Source: HKST-UBA85 sp035654775
GTDB taxonomy: Bacteria > Bacteroidota > Bacteroidia > Flavobacteriales > Flavobacteriaceae
DNA length: 64,000 nt
Direction of reading: 5' to 3'
Assembly (NCBI GenBank): GCA_035654775.1
Contig: DASRWB010000066.1
Span: 60,898 to 124,897, forward strand
Below, one piece after another: positions 34,141 to 42,651 of this stretch. The notes below the pieces were generated by a model. The model made no database searches, was not told the origin of the DNA, and saw nothing but the letters and a program-made list of their open reading frames with translations. Position numbers and translations under genes: made by a program. Each line of letters starts with the position of its first letter. The first letter of the stretch is position 1.

Positions 34141-36600
34141 ATGCATTTTACTTTTAAAAATTTTTTACCCCATATACTTATTTTACTTGGGTTTATTGTT
34201 CTTTCTGTAGCTTATTTTAATCCTGTGGTATCCGGCAAAGCCATTTTTCAAAATGATATTAAAAACTATATAGGTATGGCTAAACAGCAAACCGATTATA
34301 GAACCACAACGGGAGAAGAAACCTACTGGACTAATAGTGCTTTTGGTGGTATGCCTACCTATCAACTAGGTGCAAAATACCCTCACAATTACATTAAATC
34401 CCTGGACCTAACCCTAAGATTTTTACCTCGACCTGCTGACTATTTGTTTCTGTATTTTGTTGGGTTTTATCTCTTGCTTTTAGTGCTTAAAGTAGATTAC
34501 AAACTGGCTGGTTTAGGTGCATTGGCTTTTGGTTTTTCTACCTATTTAATTATTATTTTAGGTGTAGGTCATAATAGTAAAGCACATGCTATTGCTTACA
34601 TGCCTTTTGTATTAAGTGGAATTTTACTGGTTTTTCAAAAACGTTATCTACCGGGTTTTTTGGTAAGTGTTTTGGCATTAGGTTTGGAAATATGTGCCAA
34701 TCATTACCAAATGACTTACTACCTTATGCTACTGGTGCTGGTACTGGGAATAGTCTACCTTATTGATGCTTTCAAGAAGGGCGAACAGGTTCATTTTTTT
34801 AAGAGTGTTGGGATTTTGTTAGTTGCGTTATTTCTTGCGGTTGGCCTAAATGCCACTAATGTTATGGCAACGCAAGAGTATGTAAAAGAAAGTACACGCG
34901 GCAAAAGTGAACTCACCATAACTCCGGACGGAAGCCCTAAAAATATAACCCACGGATTAGACAAATCCTACATAACGGAATACAGTTATGGAATATTAGA
35001 AACATTAAATTTGTTTATTCCTCGTTTTATGGGCGGTGGCAATGCCGAAGATGTAGGTAAAAATTCTGCATTGTACTCATTTTATGTAAATAGAGGTGTA
35101 CCGTCATTGCAAGCTCAAAGATTAACCAAACAGGCACCTACTTACTGGGGAAATCAGCCTATTGTTGAGGCGCCTGCCTATGTAGGTGCCGTGGTGATTT
35201 TCTTGTTTGTTATGGCTTTATTCTTAGTCAAAGGCCGCTTAAAATGGTGGTTACTGGCCACAATTTTAATGTCCTGGCTCTTATCGTTGGGAAAAAATTG
35301 GTTTTTTGTAACGCATCCATCGCCGGACAGTAACCCGATAACGAATTTCTTTATAAACTATTTTCCCTTGTACAATAAGTTCAGGGCTGTAAGTTCTGTG
35401 CAAGTTTTGCTAGAGTTGTGCATCCCGATTTTAGGGATATTTGCTCTGGTTCGGGTGTTTAATAGTTTTGAAAAAGAAGAAGTAAAATGGAAAGCCCTTA
35501 AAATGACTACCGGTATAACCGCCGGACTTGTTTTACTGCTATTGCTTTTTAAAAATGTGCTTTTTGATTTTGCCGGTATTAACGATGCCTATTTTCGTCA
35601 AAATTATGGATTGGAATTTGTTAATGCGCTTCAAGAAGACCGAAAGGCAATGTTTACTGCCGATAGTCTACGAACATTAGTATTGGTGCTACTTACAGCT
35701 GCAGTTCTTTACGGATACTTGAAGAAGAAATTCTCCAGAAATATAACTATTTGTGGTTTGGGAGTTTTACTTCTTTTTGATTTGATAGGTGTTGATAGAC
35801 GCTATGTAAATAACGATGATTTTAAATCCGCAATTGAAGTGAATAAACCCTTTCAGGCTACACAAGTCGATCAAGAAATACAAAAAGACACTACCTATTT
35901 CAGGGTATTCGATATTTCAACTGAAGGAAGCGCCAATCCCGGACGAGCACCTTATTTTCATAATTCCATAAACGGCTATCATGCTGCTAAATTGCAACGT
36001 TTTAATGACCTAAATACATTTTATGTCTCCGACTTAAAACCTGAAATTTTAAACATGCTTAATGTAAAATATATAATAGCTGAAGATGAAGAAGGTAAAT
36101 TGTTTCCCTATTTTAACGAAGAGGCAAATGGCAATGCATGGTTTGTAAAACGGCTAAAACAAGTAGGTTCGGCTGATGAAGAAATTTTGGCATTAGACAG
36201 TTTAGATACAAAAGAGACAGCCGTTATCCACAATCCGAAAAACGCTTATGCATCCAGCTACACCTTAGACTCAACAGCAACAATACAGGCAGTAATTTAT
36301 AAACCCAATTATATTAAATACCAAACAAATAACAAATACGACGGGTTTGCAGTTTTTTCTGAAATGTATTATAGTAACGGCTGGAAAGTAACACTTGATG
36401 GTAAAGAAACCTCGTTTGTACGTGTAAATTATGCGCTTCGGGGTATGGAAGTGCCAAAAGGAACACATGTAATTGAATTTGTTTTTGATCCTGAGGTGGT
36501 TAAAAAAGGAAGTACAATTTCGTTAGCTTCGTCCATCTTAACCGGATTTTTACTGATTTTAGTATTGTTTCTTGAAATAAAAAAAAGAAAGAAAAAGTAA
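34141..36600 (+). CDS. YfhO family polytopic membrane protein
   Basis: An 819-residue inner membrane protein with about 12-13 hydrophobic helices and a periplasmic C-terminal domain before the last helix. NDIKNYIGMAKQQ (with the acidic ND pair near the first periplasmic loop) and GHNSKAHAIAYMPF resemble the YfhO/GT-C-type glycosyltransferase fold. In Bacillus, YfhO adds sugars to lipoteichoic acid or lipid carriers; here it would glycosylate a cell envelope polymer from a lipid-linked donor. The neighbours, a GT4 glycosyltransferase and a flippase, support this role. Confidence 0.87.
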   Translation: MHFTFKNFLPHILILLGFIVLSVAYFNPVVSGKAIFQNDIKNYIGMAKQQTDYRTTTGEETYWTNSAFGGMPTYQLGAKYPHNYIKSLDLTLRFLPRPADYLFLYFVGFYLLLLVLKVDYKLAGLGALAFGFSTYLIIILGVGHNSKAHAIAYMPFVLSGILLVFQKRYLPGFLVSVLALGLEICANHYQMTYYLMLLVLVLGIVYLIDAFKKGEQVHFFKSVGILLVALFLAVGLNATNVMATQEYVKESTRGKSELTITPDGSPKNITHGLDKSYITEYSYGILETLNLFIPRFMGGGNAEDVGKNSALYSFYVNRGVPSLQAQRLTKQAPTYWGNQPIVEAPAYVGAVVIFLFVMALFLVKGRLKWWLLATILMSWLLSLGKNWFFVTHPSPDSNPITNFFINYFPLYNKFRAVSSVQVLLELCIPILGIFALVRVFNSFEKEEVKWKALKMTTGITAGLVLLLLLFKNVLFDFAGINDAYFRQNYGLEFVNALQEDRKAMFTADSLRTLVLVLLTAAVLYGYLKKKFSRNITICGLGVLLLFDLIGVDRRYVNNDDFKSAIEVNKPFQATQVDQEIQKDTTYFRVFDISTEGSANPGRAPYFHNSINGYHAAKLQRFNDLNTFYVSDLKPEILNMLNVKYIIAEDEEGKLFPYFNEEANGNAWFVKRLKQVGSADEEILALDSLDTKETAVIHNPKNAYASSYTLDSTATIQAVIYKPNYIKYQTNNKYDGFAVFSEMYYSNGWKVTLDGKETSFVRVNYALRGMEVPKGTHVIEFVFDPEVVKKGSTISLASSILTGFLLILVLFLEIKKRKKK

Positions 36601-36609
36601 TAATTTCTT

Positions 36610-37887
36610 ATGCGAAAAAAAGTACTTATTATTACTTATTACTGGCCACCTGCCGGTGGTCCGGGAGTTCAACGATGGCTGAAGTTTGTAAAGTACTTAC
36701 CCGAATTTGGAATAGAACCGATAGTTTACACTCCCGAAAATGCAGCCTATCCTATTTTGGATTATTCTTTTCTAGAAGAAGAACCTAAAAACATAACCTT
36801 GTTAAGACAGCCCATTAAAGAGCCATACAAATATGCGGGCTATTTGACCAAAGACTATAAAAGCATGAGCAAGGGTTTGATTCCCAACAAAGACAAACAA
36901 TCTTTATGGGAACGAATACTGCTATTTATCAGAGGCAATTTTTTTATTCCCGACGCCCGGATAGGCTGGGTAAAGCCTTCCGTAGCGTTTTTATCACGCT
37001 ACTTGGACGAAAATCCCGTTGACACTATTATAACTTCCGGACCACCACACAGTTTGCACCTAATCGGTAAACAATTAAAAGAAAAATTAAATATTAGGTG
37101 GTTGGCAGATTTCAGAGATCCCTGGAGCGCTATTGATTATCACAAAGACCTAAAGCTTACTCATGCATCAATGCAAAAGCATAAAAAACTAGAGCAAGGT
37201 GTTTTAGATCAAGCAGATACCATACTGGTAACCAGTCCAACCACAAAAAAGATGTACCAAAAAATAACGCAAACCCCAATAGAAGTTATCACAAACGGTT
37301 ATGATAATGAAGGAAATACTGCCGATATAGTTCCGGATGAAAAATTCACTTTATCTCATATAGGCTCTTTACTTTCAAACAGAAACCCTGAAGTATTGTG
37401 GCGTGTTTTGGGAGATTTGATTGTTGAAAATGATGCATTTGGCCGGTCGTTTCAGTTAAACTTACTTGGAGCTACCAGTAAAGATGTGATTAAAAGTTTA
37501 CAGAAATTTAATTTAAGTAAACATATAAATAATATAGGATATTTGTCACATAAAGAAGTAATTACATATCAGAGAAAATCTCAAGTTTTGCTTTTGATTG
37601 AAGCCGATTTAGAAAATAAAAGTGGTGTAATTCCCGGAAAACTGTTTGAGTATATGGTATCCAATCGACCTATACTGGCCATAGGGCCAAAACATTGGGA
37701 TGTTTTACCTATTATCAGAGACACAAACACAGGAAGTACTTTTGAATATTCACAATACGATGAAATTAAATCGCAAGTATTGACGTATTTTGAAAAGTAT
37801 ATCGCCGGTACACTTCATACAAATCCGGTAGGTTTGCAAAAATACAGTAGAAAAGCATTAACTGAAAGTTTAACAAAGTTGCTGTAA
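36610..37887 (+). CDS. Glycosyltransferase family 4-like protein
   Basis: A 425-residue GT-B glycosyltransferase. The N terminus VLIITYYWPPAGGPGVQRWLKFVKYL is typical of Bacteroidota GT4-like enzymes, and the C-terminal donor domain includes LLEADLENKSGVIPGKLFEYMVS (here LLIEADLENK), with the acidic nucleotide-sugar site. It transfers an unknown sugar on the cytoplasmic face. The stop codon is directly followed by the ATG of the flippase gene (no gap), so the two are translated together. Confidence 0.88.
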   Translation: MRKKVLIITYYWPPAGGPGVQRWLKFVKYLPEFGIEPIVYTPENAAYPILDYSFLEEEPKNITLLRQPIKEPYKYAGYLTKDYKSMSKGLIPNKDKQSLWERILLFIRGNFFIPDARIGWVKPSVAFLSRYLDENPVDTIITSGPPHSLHLIGKQLKEKLNIRWLADFRDPWSAIDYHKDLKLTHASMQKHKKLEQGVLDQADTILVTSPTTKKMYQKITQTPIEVITNGYDNEGNTADIVPDEKFTLSHIGSLLSNRNPEVLWRVLGDLIVENDAFGRSFQLNLLGATSKDVIKSLQKFNLSKHINNIGYLSHKEVITYQRKSQVLLLIEADLENKSGVIPGKLFEYMVSNRPILAIGPKHWDVLPIIRDTNTGSTFEYSQYDEIKSQVLTYFEKYIAGTLHTNPVGLQKYSRKALTESLTKLL

Positions 37888-39348
37888 ATGGGAATAGTAA
37901 TTAACCAGTCTATTAAAAATACGCTTGTTACTTACCTTGGCTTTGGTATAGGGGCAATTAATGTATTGTTTTTATTTACCAATTTTTTAAGCGATGACTA
38001 CTTTGGGCTCATTACTTTTATACTGTCCACGGCCAATATTTTAATGCCATTGATGGCATTTGGTACTCATAATACTATTGTGAAGTTTTACTCGGTCTAC
38101 AAAACCAAACAATCACAAAATAGTTTTTTGCTTTTAATGCTTTTTTTACCACTGTTTGTTATCATTCCCTTTGGTACAATTGGTTACCTTGCTTTTGATG
38201 TAATTAGCAATTGGCTATCCAAGGAAAACAGGCTGATAAAGGATTATGTATGGCTAATTTATATCACGGCCATTGCTTTTGCATACTTTGAAGTTTTTTA
38301 TGCCTGGGCAAAAGTACAGATGCGTTCGGTTTTTGGAAATTTTATGAAGGAAGTTTTTCACCGGCTAGCCACCGGCATTTTGCTAATATGTTTGTACTTT
38401 GGCTTCATTGAGGTAACTACTTTAATTTACAGTATTACCGGTGTATACATTCTGCGAATGCTAATTATGAAGCTTTATGCGTACAGTTTGAAGCGTCCCA
38501 GCTTTAAAGTGCACAGAATTCAAGGATTAGGAAGCATACTGAAATATACATCTTTAATTATTATTGCAGGCTCTGTAGCGACCATCATATTGGAAATAGA
38601 CAAGTTCATGATTGGTCATTATGTGCCTATTAAAAATGTTGCCTACTACGGCGTTGCCATTTATATAGCCACTGTTATTGGTGTGCCTTATCGTTCATTA
38701 CATCAAATAGCAAGCCCATTGACGGCCAAGTATTTGAATGAAAAAAAAACAGTTGAGCTACACGATTTATATCAAAAAAGTTCTTTAAACTTATTTATTA
38801 TCAGTGGGTTGATTTTTCTGTTGATTGTTGTAAATGTCAATCAACTGTACACTTTAATTCCTTCTGCTTACAGTGAAGGATTATTTGTTGTAATTTTAAT
38901 CAGTTTTGCTAAACTATTGGACAGTCTTTTGGGGAATAACAATGCGATTTTATTTAACAGCGATTACTACCGCGTAGTATTGTTACAAGGCTTGTTGCTT
39001 ACCGTGTTAACCATTACACTTAATATGGTATTAATCCCAAAATACGGACTCAATGGTTCGGCAGTGGCAACTTTTATTTCGATAGTTGTGTATAATGTTA
39101 TTAAAATTTCTTTTGTTTACCGCAAGTTTAAAATGCAACCTTTTTCAATAAATACAGGTAAAACGTTTGTTTTGATTTTGTTGTGTGTTGCTCTGTTTTA
39201 CTTTTGGGAATTTCCGTTTAGTTCGGTTTTGAATATTGTTCTTAAAAGTATTTTGGTAGGAGGTATCTATACAACAGTGGTGTACAAGTGGCAGTTTTCA
39301 TTTGATATCGTAGCATTGCTGAACAAGCATATCTTTAACAGGTTCTAA
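37888..39348 (+). CDS. Polysaccharide flippase (Wzx/MATE-like, MOP superfamily)
   Basis: A 486-residue protein with about 14 hydrophobic helices and the MOP-type start VINQSIKNTLVTYLGFGIGAINVLFLF. It should flip lipid-linked oligosaccharides from the cytoplasmic to the periplasmic face. It directly abuts the glycosyltransferase gene and follows the YfhO-type protein, completing a three-gene envelope glycan unit. It ends close to the minus-strand terminator of the next gene. Confidence 0.88.
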   Translation: MGIVINQSIKNTLVTYLGFGIGAINVLFLFTNFLSDDYFGLITFILSTANILMPLMAFGTHNTIVKFYSVYKTKQSQNSFLLLMLFLPLFVIIPFGTIGYLAFDVISNWLSKENRLIKDYVWLIYITAIAFAYFEVFYAWAKVQMRSVFGNFMKEVFHRLATGILLICLYFGFIEVTTLIYSITGVYILRMLIMKLYAYSLKRPSFKVHRIQGLGSILKYTSLIIIAGSVATIILEIDKFMIGHYVPIKNVAYYGVAIYIATVIGVPYRSLHQIASPLTAKYLNEKKTVELHDLYQKSSLNLFIISGLIFLLIVVNVNQLYTLIPSAYSEGLFVVILISFAKLLDSLLGNNNAILFNSDYYRVVLLQGLLLTVLTITLNMVLIPKYGLNGSAVATFISIVVYNVIKISFVYRKFKMQPFSINTGKTFVLILLCVALFYFWEFPFSSVLNIVLKSILVGGIYTTVVYKWQFSFDIVALLNKHIFNRF

Positions 39349-39403
39349 AAAAGAGGAAATCCTACGATGTTGCTTTGAGGCAAACTCTGTTCGTAGGACT
39401 TCC
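39345..39403 (-). terminator. Long hairpin terminator of the basic secreted protein gene
   Basis: Stem GGAAATCCTACGA (39355-39367) / TCGTAGGACTTCC (39391-39403), one mismatch, with a TTGC/GCAA mini-hairpin inside the loop. The T-rich tail TCTTTTTT is on the minus strand, so it serves the gene ending at 39427, though its tail overlaps the end of the flippase gene. Confidence 0.78.
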
Positions 39404-39426
39404 CAAACTAACCAACCAAAAATTAT

Positions 39427-40536
39427 TTATCTTCTGCTTCTTGTATTTTTTTTATTCAAATTGTTTGACGAAGCGGCTTTATTATATGTACGGGCTTTAG
39501 ACGCTTTTGGTTTTTGGAAACCGGAATTTTTTGTAACACTACGCGTATTATTAGGTTTAGAAACCTTTCTGTTGGGTGTGTTGCTATTTTTTATTCCCAC
39601 TTCTCGTTTCGGGGTATTTCTTTTAACATTGTTAGGTCTTGGTGTAGTGTTTAAAACTCTGTCTTGCTTTGGTATGCTTTTTACCTTCGAGTTAGGCCTA
39701 GGTGTATTTCGTACCGTTTGATTATCTCTTCCGGGAATGCTACGTGTTGTAGTGCTCAACGCTCTTCTGGGAGAATTATTCGTATTAGCCGCCAACTCGT
39801 TTCTGCGTGTATTTCGTACTGTACCGGTTTGTTCACGGGTGTTGTTTCTCACAGTCGCATATTCCGGATTTCGGGTTATGGTGTTTCCGCGTCGGCTGGC
39901 CACGGCAGTTGTTCTCCTGTAATTGTTTGTATACGGTGTTGTATAGCGGTGTCTTACCGGGGTATAATATTGTCTGTAAGGTCTGTGGTATACTACACAG
40001 TGATTGTATACAGGTATTCTGTAGTACCTGTGCCAAGGTCTGTATACGTAATGACGGTTGTATATATTGATAAAACCGGTATAGTGTGAAAACACTCTGT
40101 GGCTGTTATAGTGAATATACAAGCCACCTAATCGGCTTACATACCCAAAATTATTATAATGTATTCTTACATTTCCTATTTGAGATACTCTACCATACCA
40201 GTCGTAGTATATAGGAACATGTTCTACTTGTATTACCGCACCAAATTCATCATACTGAATGTAGCCACTGTAATCATATCCGTTGTTAAAACTAAAACTT
40301 ACGTTTGGTGTGTTTATCGAAACCCGTACATCCGGACCATAGTTTTGCATATAAAAATCAAACTGTCCGTCGGGAAATACAGCAAACTCAATACCTTGTT
40401 CAACAAATATGAAAGAATTGCCGTAGCCTCTTATACTTGTTGTAATTTGGTTTTCCAACTCACCTGTTGTTGAGGTGGCTTGTGCTGCTATAATAGGCAG
40501 AAAAAAGATACTTAAAAGGGCAAAAACATTTTTCAT
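39427..40536 (-). CDS. Secreted protein with a long basic Arg/Asn/Thr-rich tail, unknown function
   Basis: A 369-residue protein with a signal peptide (~1-18), an N-terminal domain (~20-190) and a low-complexity C-terminal tail (~195-369) very rich in R, N, T, K and P with almost no hydrophobics. The N-terminal domain contains EQGIEFAVFPDGQFDFY and the repeat-like segments QIGNVRIHYNNFGYVSRLGG, also found in the next gene upstream, so the two are paralogues. The tail charge suggests binding to nucleic acid or acidic polymers outside the cell. No known family is recognised beyond conservation in flavobacteria. Confidence 0.8.
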   Translation of the reverse strand: MKNVFALLSIFFLPIIAAQATSTTGELENQITTSIRGYGNSFIFVEQGIEFAVFPDGQFDFYMQNYGPDVRVSINTPNVSFSFNNGYDYSGYIQYDEFGAVIQVEHVPIYYDWYGRVSQIGNVRIHYNNFGYVSRLGGLYIHYNSHRVFSHYTGFINIYNRHYVYRPWHRYYRIPVYNHCVVYHRPYRQYYTPVRHRYTTPYTNNYRRTTAVASRRGNTITRNPEYATVRNNTREQTGTVRNTRRNELAANTNNSPRRALSTTTRSIPGRDNQTVRNTPRPNSKVKSIPKQDRVLNTTPRPNNVKRNTPKREVGIKNSNTPNRKVSKPNNTRSVTKNSGFQKPKASKARTYNKAASSNNLNKKNTRSRR

Positions 40537-40623
40537 AACTGTTGAATTTTAATGATATACCAGAAATAAAACAAACAACGTGCCAAAAAAAAGTTTTTGA
40601 TTGTAAGAGGTTGAAAATGAGAG

Positions 40624-40658
40624 TAAAAAATAATCCCAAGTTTTAAACTTGGGATTAT
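40624..40658 (-). terminator. Terminator after the shorter paralogue gene
   Basis: Near-perfect palindrome ATAATCCCAAGTTT (40630-40643) / AAACTTGGGATTAT (40645-40658) followed on the minus strand by TTTTTTACTC. The gene it serves ends at 40682. Confidence 0.85.
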
Positions 40659-40681
40659 CGTATTCTTAAAAACTAAAGGAA

Positions 40682-41320
40682 TTACTTTTTCTTTCTTACT
40701 TTTTTATCATTCTTATAGTAATAAAAATCTTCATCTTCATAATAAAAATTAGTTGCTACAACATTTGATGAATGTATTGGTGCTAAAGTGTTAAAAGCCA
40801 AACTTTCGTGGTTAACAAACCCACTGGAGTTTACCAAATTTCCCCAAGCGTTGTAGTGCACGCGTAAGCCACCTACTTGTGTAAGGCGTCCGTTTCCTCT
40901 ATTATAACTCATATATACAGAACCTGCTCGTTTTATTTTACCACTTCGGTCGTAGTTTATAAATACATTGCCTATTCTTCTAACTTTGCCTTGGTTATCG
41001 TGTGTTATTAATACACCGCCACCGTGATGATAGGCAGGTGCTCCGTAGGTAGAATTTACTGTGCTTCGCCGGGTGCGATTACCGGTAGAATTCTTATAAT
41101 ATACATTACCATAGGTATTTACCTCAGTATTGAAATCAAAACTTCCGTCAGGAAAAATTAAAAATTCAATGCCACGCTCCATAAATACAATAGGCTCTGC
41201 GTATCCATAGCGCAATGGATTGTCAAAAGATTCAGCGGAGTTTACCATGATTTTTTCCATACCAGCTACAGCAGTTAACCCTGTTAACCATACTGTAAAT
41301 AAAAGTACTATACGTTTCAT
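40682..41320 (-). CDS. Secreted protein, paralogue of the downstream basic protein
   Basis: A 212-residue protein with a signal peptide (~1-20). It shares MERGIEFLIFPDGSFDFN and the repeated pattern RIGNVFINYDRSGKIKRAG / QVGGLRVHYNAWGNLVN with the gene at 39427-40536, but lacks the long basic tail and ends in a short lysine-rich stretch KNDKKVRKKK. The repeats of about 23 residues (Gly-Val-x-Ile/Val-x-Tyr-Asn/Asp) look like small beta-hairpin units, similar in spirit to YD/RHS-type or MORN-like repeats, though no such family can be named with certainty. Each paralogue has its own terminator. Confidence 0.78.
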   Translation of the reverse strand: MKRIVLLFTVWLTGLTAVAGMEKIMVNSAESFDNPLRYGYAEPIVFMERGIEFLIFPDGSFDFNTEVNTYGNVYYKNSTGNRTRRSTVNSTYGAPAYHHGGGVLITHDNQGKVRRIGNVFINYDRSGKIKRAGSVYMSYNRGNGRLTQVGGLRVHYNAWGNLVNSSGFVNHESLAFNTLAPIHSSNVVATNFYYEDEDFYYYKNDKKVRKKK

Positions 41321-41583
41321 AATACAAGGGTTTTAGGTTTTGCCTACTCTTTAGCTTTTCGGCTTTCGCTATAGTTTTGTGTATCCAATTTGTATGCCAA
41401 AAGAATAAATTACTGATTAACAGAGATTTGAGTTTTTGCAGTTTGTTGAAAATATTTTCTTGTAATTATAGTTATCAGCATTACCAATGAAGAAAGAAGT
41501 TGCCCGGTTACAGAAATATACCTTGTAAAAAGAGGCTGAATTAAACTTTTTTGTACTTTTAATTAACCAATCAACCTGTTTTT

Positions 41584-42651
41584 ATGAGTAAAGATGTAAC
41601 CCGGTGCTTAAATTGTGAATTGACATATAAAGCATCTTATAAATTTTGTCCACATTGCGGACAAAACAATCAAGAAGACCTAACATTAGGAGTGTTATTT
41701 TACAATACGATTTCCAATTATTTTTCTTTTGATGCCCGTTTTTTCAGAAGTTTTTTACCGTTAATGATTAAACCGGGATTTTTACCTAAACAATTTGTAG
41801 GTGGTAAACGCTTGACTTTTATGCATCCGGCACAGGTGTATCTTTTTGTGGCTGTAGTTTTTTTCTTTTTGTTTTCTTTTAATGTCCGCAAATCTAGAGC
41901 TTCCATAGACGAAGCAATGAAAAAAGAAGTTCTAACTAAAAAAGCTGCGGTTACCCCACCAAAAGCTCAGGACTCAATTCATGTTGACAGTCTGGTAAAA
42001 TCGTTTTATAAGGGTGAGAAAAACTTAAGTTTCACCGAGAAGGATGCAAAGCAATTGGATTCTTTAATTAACTCAAACAGGCCAAATATTAAAGTAAAAA
42101 ACTCCGGTGCAATTTTAAATTTTGACGAAACCCAAATAGATTCTTTACTGCAAACCGGCGCAACTGATGAAGAAATTTATACATTCATGGGAATGCCTGA
42201 AGATGCCGGTTACATGAAGCGCAAATTTTACTCTCAAATGCTTAAATTCTACAAAGACAGAGGTTTAGGGGCTATTTTTCAAACATTAATAGACAGTATA
42301 CCCATAGCAATGTTCTTTTTACTGCCTATTTTTGCTTTACTGCTTAAGGTTTTTTATTTAAGAAGAGGACGTTATGCCCACCATTTGGTGTTTAGTTTTT
42401 ATTTTTTCAGCTTTTTGTTTGTAACCCTAACGTGTATTGTTGTCGCTAACTGGATAGTAGACTTACCGGACTGGATTGACTGGCTTATCGGATTTTCCAC
42501 ATTTTTTTACTTGTTGGTGGCTATCAAAAATTATTACGAACAAGGTTGGTTTACCAGTTTTTTCAAAAGCAGTATGATAGGATTCTTATTTACTTCTGTG
42601 ATTTTAGTAACCAGCGTAGTATTAGGTTTTTTTGCTTTTATGTTTTACTAA
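41584..42651 (+). CDS. DUF3667 domain membrane protein with N-terminal zinc ribbon
   Basis: A 355-residue protein. A CxxC...CxxC zinc ribbon at residues 8-25 (CLNCELTYKASYKFCPHCG) is followed by the DUF3667 core RFFRSFLPLMIKPGFLPKQFVGGKRLTFMHPAQVY, then a polar region (~100-220) and four hydrophobic helices at the C-terminal end. Function is unknown; it is common in Bacteroidota. Its stop overlaps the uvrA stop by four bases in a convergent arrangement. Confidence 0.88.
   Translation: MSKDVTRCLNCELTYKASYKFCPHCGQNNQEDLTLGVLFYNTISNYFSFDARFFRSFLPLMIKPGFLPKQFVGGKRLTFMHPAQVYLFVAVVFFFLFSFNVRKSRASIDEAMKKEVLTKKAAVTPPKAQDSIHVDSLVKSFYKGEKNLSFTEKDAKQLDSLINSNRPNIKVKNSGAILNFDETQIDSLLQTGATDEEIYTFMGMPEDAGYMKRKFYSQMLKFYKDRGLGAIFQTLIDSIPIAMFFLLPIFALLLKVFYLRRGRYAHHLVFSFYFFSFLFVTLTCIVVANWIVDLPDWIDWLIGFSTFFYLLVAIKNYYEQGWFTSFFKSSMIGFLFTSVILVTSVVLGFFAFMFY

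Noticed and set aside
39345..39403. Terminator of the flippase gene on the + strand
   Set aside because: The base run following the stem on the + strand is CCCAAACTAACC, without T. The T-rich tail is on the minus strand, so the hairpin serves the convergent gene.
39664..40089. Long + strand frames opposite the basic secreted protein
   Set aside because: They mirror the Arg/Tyr-rich codons of the minus-strand gene, have no promoter or recognisable domain, and the minus gene has a signal peptide, paralogue and terminator.
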